From NCBI GenBank assembly GCA_025060325.1, contig JANXBW010000036.1, positions 1-39,972 on the forward strand: a stretch of 39,972 nt of DNA, written 5' to 3'. Below are positions 26,121 to 35,749 of this stretch, one piece after another. Every line of letters starts with the position of its first letter. The first letter of the stretch is position 1. The notes beneath the pieces were generated by a model. That model was not told the origin of the DNA. It worked only from the letters and a program-made list of their open reading frames with translations, and ran no database searches. The DNA is from Thermoguttaceae bacterium. GTDB taxonomy: Bacteria; Planctomycetota; Planctomycetia; Pirellulales; Thermoguttaceae. The translations under genes were made by a program, and so were the position numbers.

Positions 26121-27007
26121 GACGACTTGCCTATTCCCTTCTCGGTCTCTCTTGGTCCTTGTTTATTAGCTTGTGCTTGCTAGATTGTTCACGAGCTACC
26201 CCGGCAAAGTGTTAGCCGCGCCCGTGCGTCCCCCGAACGTAACTTACGACTAGTGACTTAGATTTTAGCACCCCCGGCGCCTTGGGCGTTTCCTAATACA
26301 TTGACACTGTTTCATGTACGAAACCGCTTGGCCGAGCATCAACGGTACGGGCAATTAGCCCTACTGTGGCTTTAAAAGACACATAGCTACTGCCGCCAGC
26401 ATGCTCATTTGCAGCAAAAGCTGATAGGCAAAAAATGAGAACTCTTCCGGCAAATAAAAAACCACCATGTGCGATTTACGGCCTCTTCCCCTGCCGAAAA
26501 AAGCTTCTCGCCGCCGACCGCTATCCCGCGGCCAACCAGAGCGCTGATCTTCCAGGGCCAGTTAGGCCCGGAAAGTGGTTCTTGGGGGCTGGCTCTTTAT
26601 TCTCAAGGAGTACCCGCACGGTCAACTAGGCTATCGTAAACATCCCAACTCGTCTGGCCGAGATCAGGAAACTTTCACCCCCTTCTATCAGAAGTTTAGG
26701 TTGCATTTTCCCGCTAAGTCGGACGAACCCGGAGGTTAACATTGGTCCAACTCGGGGGCCAATCTGGCAGCCTGCGCTTTGGAAGGGTTCCCTCGGAAGA
26801 GAGTGAATTGGTCTGCAGGCGCCGAGTGACAGCTTACCGACGTTTACATCATGGCTCTTATGGCCTAGCAGAGGCGCAAGCGAAACAAAAAGGGCCCCTG
26901 CAAGGGAAACTTGCAAGGACCCAGCGCAGACAAGCCGAACCTGGGGACCGAACCGACAAGGGAACTAGGCTACGTACACATGCTCCTCAGCCGACCGACA
27001 GGTGTTC
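26121..27007. other. Gap between prepilin peptidase and Flp pilin genes
   Basis: Nearly 0.9 kb lacks any convincing gene. The right end holds the pilin terminator (26,887-26,922). A separate promoter for the peptidase-tadE-cpaB unit is therefore needed in this stretch; a TAAAAT box near 26,265-26,270 on the minus strand lacks a good -35. Confidence 0.5.
26887..26922 (-). terminator. Rho-independent terminator of the Flp pilin gene
   Basis: On the minus strand a 13-bp stem (26,910-26,922 with 26,892-26,904, including a few wobble or mismatched pairs) with a five-base loop is followed at once by five T residues (26,887-26,891). It lies 86 bases after the pilin stop codon. This would let the pilin be expressed as a short, abundant monocistronic message. 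Confidence 0.75.
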
Positions 27008-27190
27008 TTAGTTGCCAGTGCCGCTAATGGCGTCGGTGACATTTTGGAACGTGTCTCGGGTGGCGGTACCCAGAGAGCTAATGGCTGCCAGGCACACAAT
27101 GACAATCAACGCAAGCATCACCGCGTACTCGACAGCCGTCGGGCCATCTTCGGAGACAAGAAACGTGCGAACCGCGCTCAGCCACTTCAT
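27008..27190 (-). CDS. flp: Flp/Fap-family type IVb pilin
   Basis: A 60-residue prepilin forming the Tad (Flp) pilus fibre. It has a short leader ending at Gly16, then PTAVEYAVMLALIVIVCLAAISSLG with the required Glu (position +5, Glu21), the Glu-Tyr pair typical of Flp pilins and a long hydrophobic helix. The end is DTFQNVTDAISGTGN. The ATG at 27,190 has GGGAGG with 8-base spacing, a strong ribosome site, and a rho-independent terminator follows. A weak promoter candidate (TTGTAC-17-TAATCT) lies close upstream. It would be processed by the peptidase encoded at 25,542-26,120. Confidence 0.95.
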   Translation of the reverse strand: MKWLSAVRTFLVSEDGPTAVEYAVMLALIVIVCLAAISSLGTATRDTFQNVTDAISGTGN

Positions 27191-28023
27191 CGCTTAGACC
27201 TCCCATCAGATTAGAGTTTTGCCGCCACTCGTACAAGGCGGACGGCTCAAGAGCACCTATCACCTACCGACCACACCCATCCCTAGCCGAGCCCCGGAAA
27301 CGCCCGGGGTCAATCCCCTAGGCAAAAGTCCGGGTTCGTGGCATCGGGCGGGAGTTGCGTGCCAGCGCGTCAAACCCTAACCGAAAAGAACCATCTGACA
27401 AGCACCACCGGGCACACACCGCTCAGCCCACGAACCCTGTGCACTCTCGAAGACTCCCCGGTCACTGCCAGATGATCAACACCAGCGACAAGGAGCAGCG
27501 TCCGGTGAGCTTCGCGTTTCCGGCCCTCCTAGCACCCGTCATCGCTTTTCCATTCCGATTAAAGCCTAGGTCAAAATCCTCGGTTGTCAAATGCGGGAGA
27601 AAAACAAATCCCTCAATTAACCCCGGCAAGGTCCCAATATCCACCGATAATCGCCGAAGTTCACCGCAAAGCAACGCTAGGTCAGGCCGGAATTACCGCG
27701 CTGCCGAAAAGCACGACTTTGCGAAGAAGCGCTCTTGCCGCCGAAGCGGAAAATTCGGCCAGTATCAGGACCTGCCAGGCACAACGGGTAGCCCGCAGCT
27801 CGCCACCTTGAGGAACTCACTCAACCGGGCCGTGCGGAGTTTAGGTCGCATGGGCTGACCAAAAGCGAGCGAGTCGCTACGCAGGAGGGTTAGGGAAAAC
27901 GCTCGCACAAAAGATAACGCTCCGGTTGGCCGCAGGATTTTTCGGGGCGATAAAAGACGCCCGGCTACGACGGAGGTGATTCCGACACACTTCGCACGAA
28001 TTTTGTTGACGCCTTTAATTCCT
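27191..28023. other. Gap upstream of the pilin gene
   Basis: Contains the ribosome site and presumed promoter of flp near 27,199-27,240. The rest, to the GH127 stop, shows no gene I can support. Minus-strand frames around 27,462-27,800 give protein-like but unrecognised stretches in two frames, which could be a decayed gene. Confidence 0.45.
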
Positions 28024-30543
28024 CTACCTGACTTGGCATTCAAGGATACCGGCCGAGAACCCCTCTCGCAGTTGAACAACTAAGCGAATTTGAGTGGTTG
28101 TCACAGGCTCGAAAGTCACGCGATTGAACTTGTCCCGCTCGACACCGTAGGCTCCCTTGGCCTTTACTGGCTGCCAAGACTGGCCATCGAACCATTCCAC
28201 GAACCATTCTGCCGGCACCCGGCACTGACCTCGGCCTGTGTCATCAAACCAGTAAACAGCCACCTCGGTTATGGTCCGCGGTTCGGCGAAGCGGCAGGCT
28301 ACCCACTCGCGCGTGCCCCGATGGTCCCACCACGTAAACCGTGGGATAGTTTGATCACCCGAATTGGCCGGCAAAATCCCATCACCAATCGCCTCGATCG
28401 AATCCCAATACCAGCAATGGGAGGCACTCCAACCATTGGTGTCTGGCGGAAGCCACGGGCGTGCATCCGGCCCCGTACCAATCACCGGAAAGCTGCAGAT
28501 CCGCAGCCGAGCACACCCCATGGGAATAAGCTCAACTGTCTCCTCCGGCAAATCACTGCGGACCGGGCTAGGCCGAAGCGGAGCAACCAAGCCATACTGA
28601 TCTAATGTCCATTCAGCAATCTTTTTCGCCTTCACCCGTAAGACGACAGGTGCTCTCTCTGCCACAAAGGGCTGGTTGTCCTCCGGCCATGGGTGGCGAA
28701 CGACTTCGATTCCCGCGGTCGGATCCTCCGGGTTAAGCACTAGGCCGTAGTTCCACGGTGTGGTCGGGTGGATTTCCCACGCAGGCCAGGCATCTGTCCC
28801 ACCAACGCGGACGTATCGCTCGCCGATTCGTAGGGAGAAAGCAAGTGGCCCTAGGTAAACGGACGCACTGTTTTTATTCTTCTCCCACCGGACAATGCGA
28901 AGGGGCATTCTCAGGCGCAAAGTAAGCCGGTCCCCATCCCGCCAAGTGCGATCGACCTCTACGAAACCACCCCGGGCTTCTATCGTTATGGGCTTGCCAT
29001 CGTTCAAAAGAAGCTCGAGCTGATCGCACCAGCCCGGCACGCGGAAGTAAATCGGAAACCTACTTGGCTCTTTCAAGCTAACCTGCAAGGCGATTTGGTC
29101 ATTAAAGGGGTATTTGGTTTCCTCCGTAATCTGCACCTCTTGATCCCGGCCAACTCTTGCACGGACAACGCAAGGAGCATACAAAGCCGCCACAAGACCG
29201 TTCTTTGGCCCAGCCAACCACAGATGCTGCACAAATTTGGGCCAACCATGGCCGATATTATGTTGACAGCAGCGGTGCATCCACGGATCCATCCGTAACA
29301 TCGGACCCGAGTTTTGGAGGCCTGGAGACTTGCTTGCGCTGTCCGATAAGGCCATGTTGGGGGCCGTCAGATAACGAAGGGCCTTGAGATCGGCCGTCAT
29401 GCAAGCCGGGAAAGAATTAAACGCCACCTCCTCGCAGCGATCGCCCCAGCGGCTCTCCCCGGTGATCGTCAGAAGGATTTCGTGGGAAAGCATCATTTCC
29501 GCCATGGAGCAACTTTCGGCCGCCTGCCTTGGATCGTTATAACCAGGCCGGCAATTCTCATCGGCAGCAAACATCCCCCCGGGCACTTGACCATAAAGAT
29601 CCATCACCGTCTGGTAGTTTCGCTCCACTATCTCCAAATGCTCTGGGCGGTGAGACTGCTGCCAATAGATAGCCGGCGTACGAAAACATTGGCAAATGTT
29701 GACGCCGTGCCAGTTCGCCACCCCCTTGTGCCACGGAGCCATATTCCGAAAGATTTTGCTAGCTAGATCCAACAGCCACGGTTCACCCGTGCGGTTGTAA
29801 AGCCAGTAAACAACAAGCAAATTGTCCCCTGCCCTCTGCTGCTGCCAAAACGGTGGTAGGAACTCCTCGTCGGGCACGCCGAATTGCCATCGGAAGTAAC
29901 GCCGCATTAACTCAAGCACGCGCTGGTAAGCTGTGTACTCGTAGTAGGACTGGAGGACATGAAGCATGATCATGTTTGGCCACAAATCGGGCATCTTCTT
30001 TCCTTCGCGTTCAATAAGGGTGAGATTAGCCCGCGGGCCAAACCACCCGTCTTCCCGCTGACTTGCGATCACAGCCTCCACCCACTGATGCGCCTCGTCG
30101 ATAATCCGTTTGTCTTCAAGCAGATAGCCAAGGTCGATAAAGCCTTTGAGCCAGTATGGCACCTCTTCCCAAGGACTATGACCTTCGCCGACGGGGCTAA
30201 GCCAGGCGTTGCCATCTTTACGCAAGAATTCGCTTAGCTCGGTCAGTCGGCCAGTGAAGCCATCTGCTTCCAGCTCAAGCTGCCGAAGTAGCCACCCCTT
30301 TGCCTTCACGGCTCCGATCGGCAATTTGATGGCCGGACTTGGCTCAAGCGGGGCTCGGTTCCCCACATACAGCGAATTAGGCTCAAGCCCCCGCAGCGAC
30401 CCGAAATGCCGGATGGTGGCAGCCTGGCTGCTTATTTCCTCCGCGCTGGCACCAGTCACATTGACGATCTCCGGCTTCAAAAGACCTATCAACACGAAAC
30501 AAAAAAGGAAAAGCCCAGTTTTTACCAAAACGCCCCGGTTCAT
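28024..30543 (-). CDS. Secreted GH127-type beta-L-arabinofuranosidase with C-terminal discoidin-like domain
   Basis: An 839-residue exported glycoside hydrolase of the DUF1680/GH127 family, whose characterised member HypBA1 removes L-arabinofuranose. A signal peptide (GLFLFCFVLIGLL) is followed by an (alpha/alpha)6 barrel (about 70-430). The zinc-thiolate active site known from HypBA1 (Glu322, Cys340, Cys417, Cys418) can be matched in order and spacing: Glu329 in ADENC, Cys345 in AAESCSM, and Cys425-Cys426 in HRCCQHN. A beta-rich middle part follows, and a C-terminal region from about residue 690 (SHCWYWDSIEAIGDG... REWVACRFAEPRTITEVAVYWFDD) resembles an F5/8 type C carbohydrate-binding domain. 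The ATG has an excellent AAGGAGG site and a TATAAT box 60 bases upstream. The true substrate may differ, since GH127 relatives have other activities. Confidence 0.88.
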   Translation of the reverse strand: MNRGVLVKTGLFLFCFVLIGLLKPEIVNVTGASAEEISSQAATIRHFGSLRGLEPNSLYVGNRAPLEPSPAIKLPIGAVKAKGWLLRQLELEADGFTGRLTELSEFLRKDGNAWLSPVGEGHSPWEEVPYWLKGFIDLGYLLEDKRIIDEAHQWVEAVIASQREDGWFGPRANLTLIEREGKKMPDLWPNMIMLHVLQSYYEYTAYQRVLELMRRYFRWQFGVPDEEFLPPFWQQQRAGDNLLVVYWLYNRTGEPWLLDLASKIFRNMAPWHKGVANWHGVNICQCFRTPAIYWQQSHRPEHLEIVERNYQTVMDLYGQVPGGMFAADENCRPGYNDPRQAAESCSMAEMMLSHEILLTITGESRWGDRCEEVAFNSFPACMTADLKALRYLTAPNMALSDSASKSPGLQNSGPMLRMDPWMHRCCQHNIGHGWPKFVQHLWLAGPKNGLVAALYAPCVVRARVGRDQEVQITEETKYPFNDQIALQVSLKEPSRFPIYFRVPGWCDQLELLLNDGKPITIEARGGFVEVDRTWRDGDRLTLRLRMPLRIVRWEKNKNSASVYLGPLAFSLRIGERYVRVGGTDAWPAWEIHPTTPWNYGLVLNPEDPTAGIEVVRHPWPEDNQPFVAERAPVVLRVKAKKIAEWTLDQYGLVAPLRPSPVRSDLPEETVELIPMGCARLRICSFPVIGTGPDARPWLPPDTNGWSASHCWYWDSIEAIGDGILPANSGDQTIPRFTWWDHRGTREWVACRFAEPRTITEVAVYWFDDTGRGQCRVPAEWFVEWFDGQSWQPVKAKGAYGVERDKFNRVTFEPVTTTQIRLVVQLREGFSAGILECQVR

Positions 30544-31071
30544 GACGCTCCTCCTTGCTCTTATGGGTAACGTAAGAACTCACTAGCGACTCGGTTGCCA
30601 AGATTATACAGAGAAAGCGCCTCTGCGCACTTAGCCGGACGCTTTGCCTTTCTTTGCGATTGTTTCTTTCCGTGGCCGGTGGAGTGGATCAAACGGTTGA
30701 ACAACAAACCGTACGGAATGGAGCGAATCCCGGCGATCACCGTCTCGGCCATGCACCGAACTATGGTTTCCGAACAATTTTGTTATCGTTGGCCTTAGCG
30801 GCGAGGTGGCCCGCCGAAGAACAGGTTGCGTGTGGGTAAATGCTCGCATCAAACGCCAGTCCGCCTCTGGCCTATTGCCTCGAAATTCCCGCGGCGAAGT
30901 GAGAATTCGCATTCTAAGTCCAGAATCTTGCCTCCAGTACTGACCTGCCGAAAATCCAATCACAAGCTGGCCACATCGAAAGCGCCGACGGGCCCCGTCC
31001 CAAGAACCTAAAACAACGGCCTTAATTTACCGCCCTGGTAGTTAGCAAACTCATCGGGGCTTAGCCGTAAA
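30544..31071. other. Gap between the GH127 gene and the small hypothetical gene
   Basis: Holds the GH127 ribosome site (30,548-30,556) and -10 box (30,603-30,608). The remaining roughly 460 bases show no supported gene or structure. Confidence 0.45.
30603..30608 (-). promoter_or_regulatory. Probable -10 box of the GH127 gene
   Basis: A perfect TATAAT on the minus strand, about 60 bases before the ATG. No good -35 lies 16-18 bases further upstream, so the promoter may be weak or need an activator. Confidence 0.45.
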
Positions 31072-31494
31072 TTACTCGCGGAGTAATTTCCGCCGCAAAA
31101 TCGCTGCGATTCGCTCATGGTACTTTCCTGACCGGGTCCGCGGGGGAATCCAGTTTTCGTAATCAAAATCGGGGTATTTGAGGGGCTCGTTGAGGCCCAT
31201 GTGATAGATGTAGAAGTCCCGGACTTTCTCCGCTATTTCCGGATCGTCATATTCGCCCAAATCGATTTCCAACCGATCCGGCACCGGTTGGACAAGCTGT
31301 TCTACTCCACAGCCCACGAATATTTGGAAACCGGTAAAATCAAGGGCCGCGTTTATCTGTGGCCCACCGCCATAGTCGGCTACCCAAATCTGTTCATGAA
31401 CAGAGATAACGCGGCCCGGAAGACTCAGACAGAGCCGAACGTCGGACTCCGGCGGAAATTTCTTCAATATTTCGATTAGTTTCCCAGTCTTCAT
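31072..31494 (-). CDS. Small hypothetical protein
   Basis: A 140-residue soluble protein I cannot assign. It begins MKTGKLIEILKKFPPESDVRL, a pattern shared by several short uncharacterised bacterial proteins. It continues with a beta-rich part (ISVHEQIWVADYGGGPQINAAL) and an acidic-to-basic helical tail (DDPEIAEKVRDFYIYHM, ending ERIAAILRRKLLRE). There is no signal peptide or membrane helix. Composition and codon pattern look genuine. No strong ribosome site precedes ATG 31,494. It lies between two exported glycosidase genes on the same strand, but separate gaps on both sides give no firm operon link. Confidence 0.65.
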   Translation of the reverse strand: MKTGKLIEILKKFPPESDVRLCLSLPGRVISVHEQIWVADYGGGPQINAALDFTGFQIFVGCGVEQLVQPVPDRLEIDLGEYDDPEIAEKVRDFYIYHMGLNEPLKYPDFDYENWIPPRTRSGKYHERIAAILRRKLLRE

Positions 31495-31759
31495 AAACGC
31501 AACTCGGTCACGCCTACACTAAGGTGGAGAGAAAATCTGAACGTCCTGCCGACTTTTTTAGCACAAGCGTAACGCAAACTCCTAAGCACAGCCCCCTTAG
31601 AGTGCATATGCGTAGAGTCTCTAAAGGCATCGCGATTGCGTTTCCGCCTCCCAGCCATTCTTTGTGGATGTGGTGCTGGCTCTAAATTCATGCAAGGCCA
31701 ATCCGCAGAGTTGGCCGTGGCCAATCTTAGGCTAGGCGTGGCAAAAGTTGACCCACGCG

Positions 31760-34606
31760 TTACTCCGCTGAAAGCGGCTCACCTTCGACAAGCACCCAGA
31801 GTTGGCAGCGGACTTTTCCCTCCGGAACGGACGCTACGTTTTCACCAACGCGTTTACAGCGCAGCTCAAGCTGGTTCCTACCCGAAGCCACCACCGGCAC
31901 CTCCCCGGCGAGAGCCAATTCGGCTACGAGTCTCCCTCGGGCATCAAAGTGCCGGACTTTCTCCCCGTCCACCAATTCCAAGTAGTGGCCAGATTCCAAG
32001 GTAACTGGGAACCTAAGTTTCGCGCTACCGAGCACAATTTCCGGCTCGGCCACTTGAATTTTTTGCACAGGCAGTGCCATTACCGGCCCAATGAGGCACC
32101 GGACTTCTTCGCCGGGAGGCAAGTTATTGTAGTAGACCGTAAGGCCGTCCACATCGTGGCGAATAAGCGGGTTACGGTAAATGGCATAATAATCCTGGTA
32201 GGGCCAAACAAATTCCCCATGCCGATGAGCATCCCGCTCTTTAAAGTGGAGCTCACGAAATTGCCAGCCAGTGAAATCAACTGTGACGTAGTGCTCCGCA
32301 CACGTGGGCCAATGATGCTCCGGGTTGCGGAGCTGGAAATTGAGCACCTGGCCTTTCCCATCGCCATAAATCCACACGCCGATGGCGCCCGTGCGCGAAA
32401 GGTTTTTCCCCTTGGCGAAACGGATGGCAGCTTGTGCCCAAGCCCCGGCAGGAGTGGGACGGGTGCTTCGGGCAGTAAACTCAGCCCCCTGTGCAACCGG
32501 TCCGCTCTCGAGCTGGCGCTGCGTCAGCTGTGCCTCAACTCCTTGTGCGCATTGGAGGGGTGCGGCTGGCTGGGCAAAATCCGTTAACAGCACCGCTTCT
32601 GGTGATGAGGGGAGACCAGCCACCTCAAGCACCCGAAGCCGAAGCTTGAGCCGCTGCGAGGCGTATGGATTCGTAAACACCCACATAAAGGTGGACTGGT
32701 CGGTGAACTCCGCCTTTTGCTGCAACCACCGACATGGGACAAATTGCCAGGAACCTTCGCTACTCTGTTTGAGGCGAAATTCCTGACCCTCCTGCCGTAA
32801 TTGATCGATGATTTTCTGCGGAAGCTTTCGACTTAATCGCAGTCGCTCATATTGTCCAAGCATCCGCAAATATTCTTCCTGCCGAGCGTTCGCCGGCTCA
32901 CCGACGGTGACCCCCTGAAATGACATGGCCATATCCCAGGCGAGCGATTTAACGCAAAGATATTCCAACTCATCGGGAAGCTCGGCGTAGTGATCGGGGC
33001 TGTCCCCCAGGATTGCCCACCACCCGAGCTGAGTGGGAAGAAGCGAGCCAGCCTGATAAGCCCGGTTAGCGCGCACGTGGATGTCAACAAACTGCTTTAG
33101 GCCCCAGTTAGGGTAGTCCCATGCACCGGTACGCGAATGAAAGGTCCAGGAGTGATATCCCCATTCACTTGCCTCGACCATGACCGGATGGCGGAACCGT
33201 CGGAACACTTCCGCCCGCATCCGCGACACCCCATACCAACCGCCCGGAACTCCCTCGGCCCCATCCATGTACACAAGATCCACCTTACACGTGTTAACTA
33301 CTTCGGCAATATGCTCCGCAATCTCCTCAATGAGGTCGCTTTCCTCGTCGGGATAGAAAAGACCGTAGATGACATACAGATGCTCAACCGGAGTCCCAGC
33401 CGGGTGAGGCGCCGGCTTGGTGCCAAATACCCCCCGTCGACACTGAGCTAGTCCCGGCGGATCAGCGGAAAGCGCATGGTACTGCACTAGTTCGTCGCCA
33501 ATCCGCACTACATTGCCTCGGCTCATGTACGCCCAAACTGTGGGCAAATCTTTGGGCACCGTTGTCGTTGGAATGAAATCGGTTTTTTCATCAACGGCCG
33601 ATGCAAGCTCAAACCGCGCATCGACCTTTAGCCTTTTGTCCGGCACAGGTGTCACATACGGGTCGTTCGGCGAAATGCCAAAGAGGTAGTGAAGCCCCAC
33701 GCGCAGCCCGGCTGCATGAATTTTCTCGACCGTGCGGCGAAGGCTTTCTACACCCTCGGGAAACGCATGTTTTTGGGGACGGTAGTGGCCTTGGGAGGCG
33801 TCCCAGCCGATCATGTGGATCAGATCAATCCCCGCTCGTTGGCACAGCGATATCCATTGTTCCACGTTTGTTTCGCTAACATCTGCGAAAACGTATGAGC
33901 CGCGGGTCGGAACCGCGTCTTGAGCGAAGGGACCACCCACTTTCGAGCCGAGCATCTCCTCCGTAAACACAAGCTCTTTCAAGGCCGTACGAATCGCCTC
34001 CTTTGGTGCTGCCACGACTGCTGCCCAGGCACCCTCCCACCACCGGCGGGGATATGCTGTTACCGCGATGTTGGGCTCCGCTCCGCCGCTGAGGCCAAAT
34101 CCCAGCCGATAGTCAGCCACGCGAACACAGCATGCAAACCCGCCATCCGAAACAAGCCCGGAAGTCCAATTCCGCTCTTTGCCAAGTGCCAGCCGCAAAT
34201 TGATCAGATTCATGTGGTCCGGAGTCGGGCCAGAGTAATCCACCAAGCGTACGAGAAAATAGCTAGGTCTTACCACAAGCTCGACTGTCGCCTTGGCATC
34301 CACGCCGGCAAACGAAACGCTGATTTTCTCCCCATTCCTCGTTACCGCGGCCGGGACATAATCCTGACCTCCCACTTGTAAGGTCACAAGCGGCACAGGG
34401 CCCCGGGCATAGTTTGTCCCAGAAGACTTGTCAACAAATTCAGTGGTTCGTAAAGATTCATCAACGACCCACCGGACAAAATCATTTTCAAAGACAATCG
34501 GTGCCGCATATGCTCCGGCCGGCAACCCGTTTGGCATGCCCGCCGCGAAGAAGCAATAGCCGATAGAAGCGGTAAGAACTACGTATACAGAAGTTCTGCG
34601 GGTCAT
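31760..34606 (-). CDS. Large exported TIM-barrel glycosidase-like protein
   Basis: A 948-residue exported protein of unknown substrate. I chose ATG 34,606 because it begins a signal peptide (TRRTSVYVVLTASIGYCFFAAG) and has AAGGAG ten bases upstream; the longer start at 34,648 adds an odd leader. A beta-sandwich N-terminal domain (to about 230) is followed by a barrel-like region with strand motifs GIDLIHMIGWDASQGHYRP, AAGLRVGLHYLFGISPNDP and KVDLVYMDGAEGVPGG (Asp near 448). That region looks like the nucleophile-bearing strand of clan GH-D or GH31-like hydrolases, followed by VMVEASEWGYHSW. The last 300 residues are beta-rich and probably bind carbohydrate. No close family can be named from sequence alone. 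Confidence 0.68.
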   Translation of the reverse strand: MTRRTSVYVVLTASIGYCFFAAGMPNGLPAGAYAAPIVFENDFVRWVVDESLRTTEFVDKSSGTNYARGPVPLVTLQVGGQDYVPAAVTRNGEKISVSFAGVDAKATVELVVRPSYFLVRLVDYSGPTPDHMNLINLRLALGKERNWTSGLVSDGGFACCVRVADYRLGFGLSGGAEPNIAVTAYPRRWWEGAWAAVVAAPKEAIRTALKELVFTEEMLGSKVGGPFAQDAVPTRGSYVFADVSETNVEQWISLCQRAGIDLIHMIGWDASQGHYRPQKHAFPEGVESLRRTVEKIHAAGLRVGLHYLFGISPNDPYVTPVPDKRLKVDARFELASAVDEKTDFIPTTTVPKDLPTVWAYMSRGNVVRIGDELVQYHALSADPPGLAQCRRGVFGTKPAPHPAGTPVEHLYVIYGLFYPDEESDLIEEIAEHIAEVVNTCKVDLVYMDGAEGVPGGWYGVSRMRAEVFRRFRHPVMVEASEWGYHSWTFHSRTGAWDYPNWGLKQFVDIHVRANRAYQAGSLLPTQLGWWAILGDSPDHYAELPDELEYLCVKSLAWDMAMSFQGVTVGEPANARQEEYLRMLGQYERLRLSRKLPQKIIDQLRQEGQEFRLKQSSEGSWQFVPCRWLQQKAEFTDQSTFMWVFTNPYASQRLKLRLRVLEVAGLPSSPEAVLLTDFAQPAAPLQCAQGVEAQLTQRQLESGPVAQGAEFTARSTRPTPAGAWAQAAIRFAKGKNLSRTGAIGVWIYGDGKGQVLNFQLRNPEHHWPTCAEHYVTVDFTGWQFRELHFKERDAHRHGEFVWPYQDYYAIYRNPLIRHDVDGLTVYYNNLPPGEEVRCLIGPVMALPVQKIQVAEPEIVLGSAKLRFPVTLESGHYLELVDGEKVRHFDARGRLVAELALAGEVPVVASGRNQLELRCKRVGENVASVPEGKVRCQLWVLVEGEPLSAE

Positions 34607-35749
34607 TGGGGAAGATACTCCTTGCTTGTAAACAGCCTCGATGTGCAAGTTCGGGCCATTTCCGAGAACCCCCCACTCGAGGACTCAGTGTGTTTACCAA
34701 TCGCTGGTGACATTCCCTGAAGACCATCTTGGTCGTTCTTTCAATCCGACCGGCTTGGAAGGCACGTTCAAGGCAAGGAGACAAATCCATAAACGATGGT
34801 AAAGGGTCCGGAAGGTATTCGCCACAGGATCGCCCGGAGCAACAACAGAATCACCCCGTTGCGCCGACCACCGGCCGCTGGGGTGTTCAAGCAGGTGGCT
34901 CGGGCTCAGAATTAGACCGCTCCGGGACACACGCACATTAAACTATCCGGGAGAAGGTGGCCGCTCAACCGGGGAAAGACAGGAAGTTTGTACAAACCTT
35001 ACCGGCTCACGTTAGTGCAAACCTGCGAAGCTTCGCTTAATAAAGCGGGCTTTCTTGGGAAAAAAGCTTTTGCTATCCCCTGGCAGCGAATGCGTGCTTA
35101 TTTCCCTTGCGAATTCACCCGGCACCCAAAGGCCACTTTTAACTTGCCCAGCCAAAGAGGGCGTGCGGATTCCTCCCGCCTATTGACATCGCCTCGCCCC
35201 AGCATTAGCTTCCAAGGGCGAGTCTATTCAACCAGCCCAGTTCTGGCGTCAGGAGCTTCGCCTGTGAGTAAGGGCAGATACAAGGTGAACACATTCGATC
35301 ATCTGCCAAACTCTTTGGTCACCTCGGGGCCTTCCCGATACTCCACCATTGCCAAAGCACCAGCGAGTCCAGCCCCTTCTCGGATTTGTCAAATTCTTTC
35401 ACCAGTGACCGTATTCACTTTGGGAAACCCCTCAGAAGCTGGGCGTTTTCGGAAGCGTTGTCCCGGCTTGAAACGTGGGATCGCCAACGCCCAAAAATCC
35501 CTGTTAAGAAATGCGGGCGTGATTCGTATGAAAAAACGGAGGGGTGATTCATAGTAACGTACCGTGTGATACGGCTGATTTCACAGACTGGCACCGGCGT
35601 CCAGAACCCAATGCTAAAACCCGGGGTGCCTTGGTCGGAGGCGCTATAAACGAGGCAGTAATGATCTTTGCCGTGAAGCGTCCTCGACCCGGGCTAGTCG
35701 TGCGCGTTTGGCATTTTAGAGAGCCAAAGACCCAATCGGAACGACAACG
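34607..35749. other. Gap between the glycosidase-like gene and the type III-like cluster
   Basis: About 1.1 kb divides divergent units. I looked for direct repeats of 25-40 bases with regular spacing and saw none, so there is no CRISPR array here. The plus-strand frames at 34,988-35,554 and 35,544-35,819 have biased compositions, and the second overlaps cas10. Promoters for both neighbours must lie here but no clear boxes were found. Confidence 0.5.

Noticed and set aside
27462-27860. Protein-like minus-strand frames (about 70 codons in one frame, about 40 in another) suggesting a decayed gene
   Set aside because: No recognisable domain, no normal start, and the frame changes cannot be tied to a family without a database search.
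34988-35554. 188-codon plus-strand open frame before cas10
   Set aside because: Composition is Ser/Arg/Pro-rich like shadow frames, no ribosome site, no domain; not supported as a gene.
34607-35749. Possible CRISPR array next to the type III-like genes
   Set aside because: No 25-40 base direct repeat with regular spacing was seen by eye on either strand.
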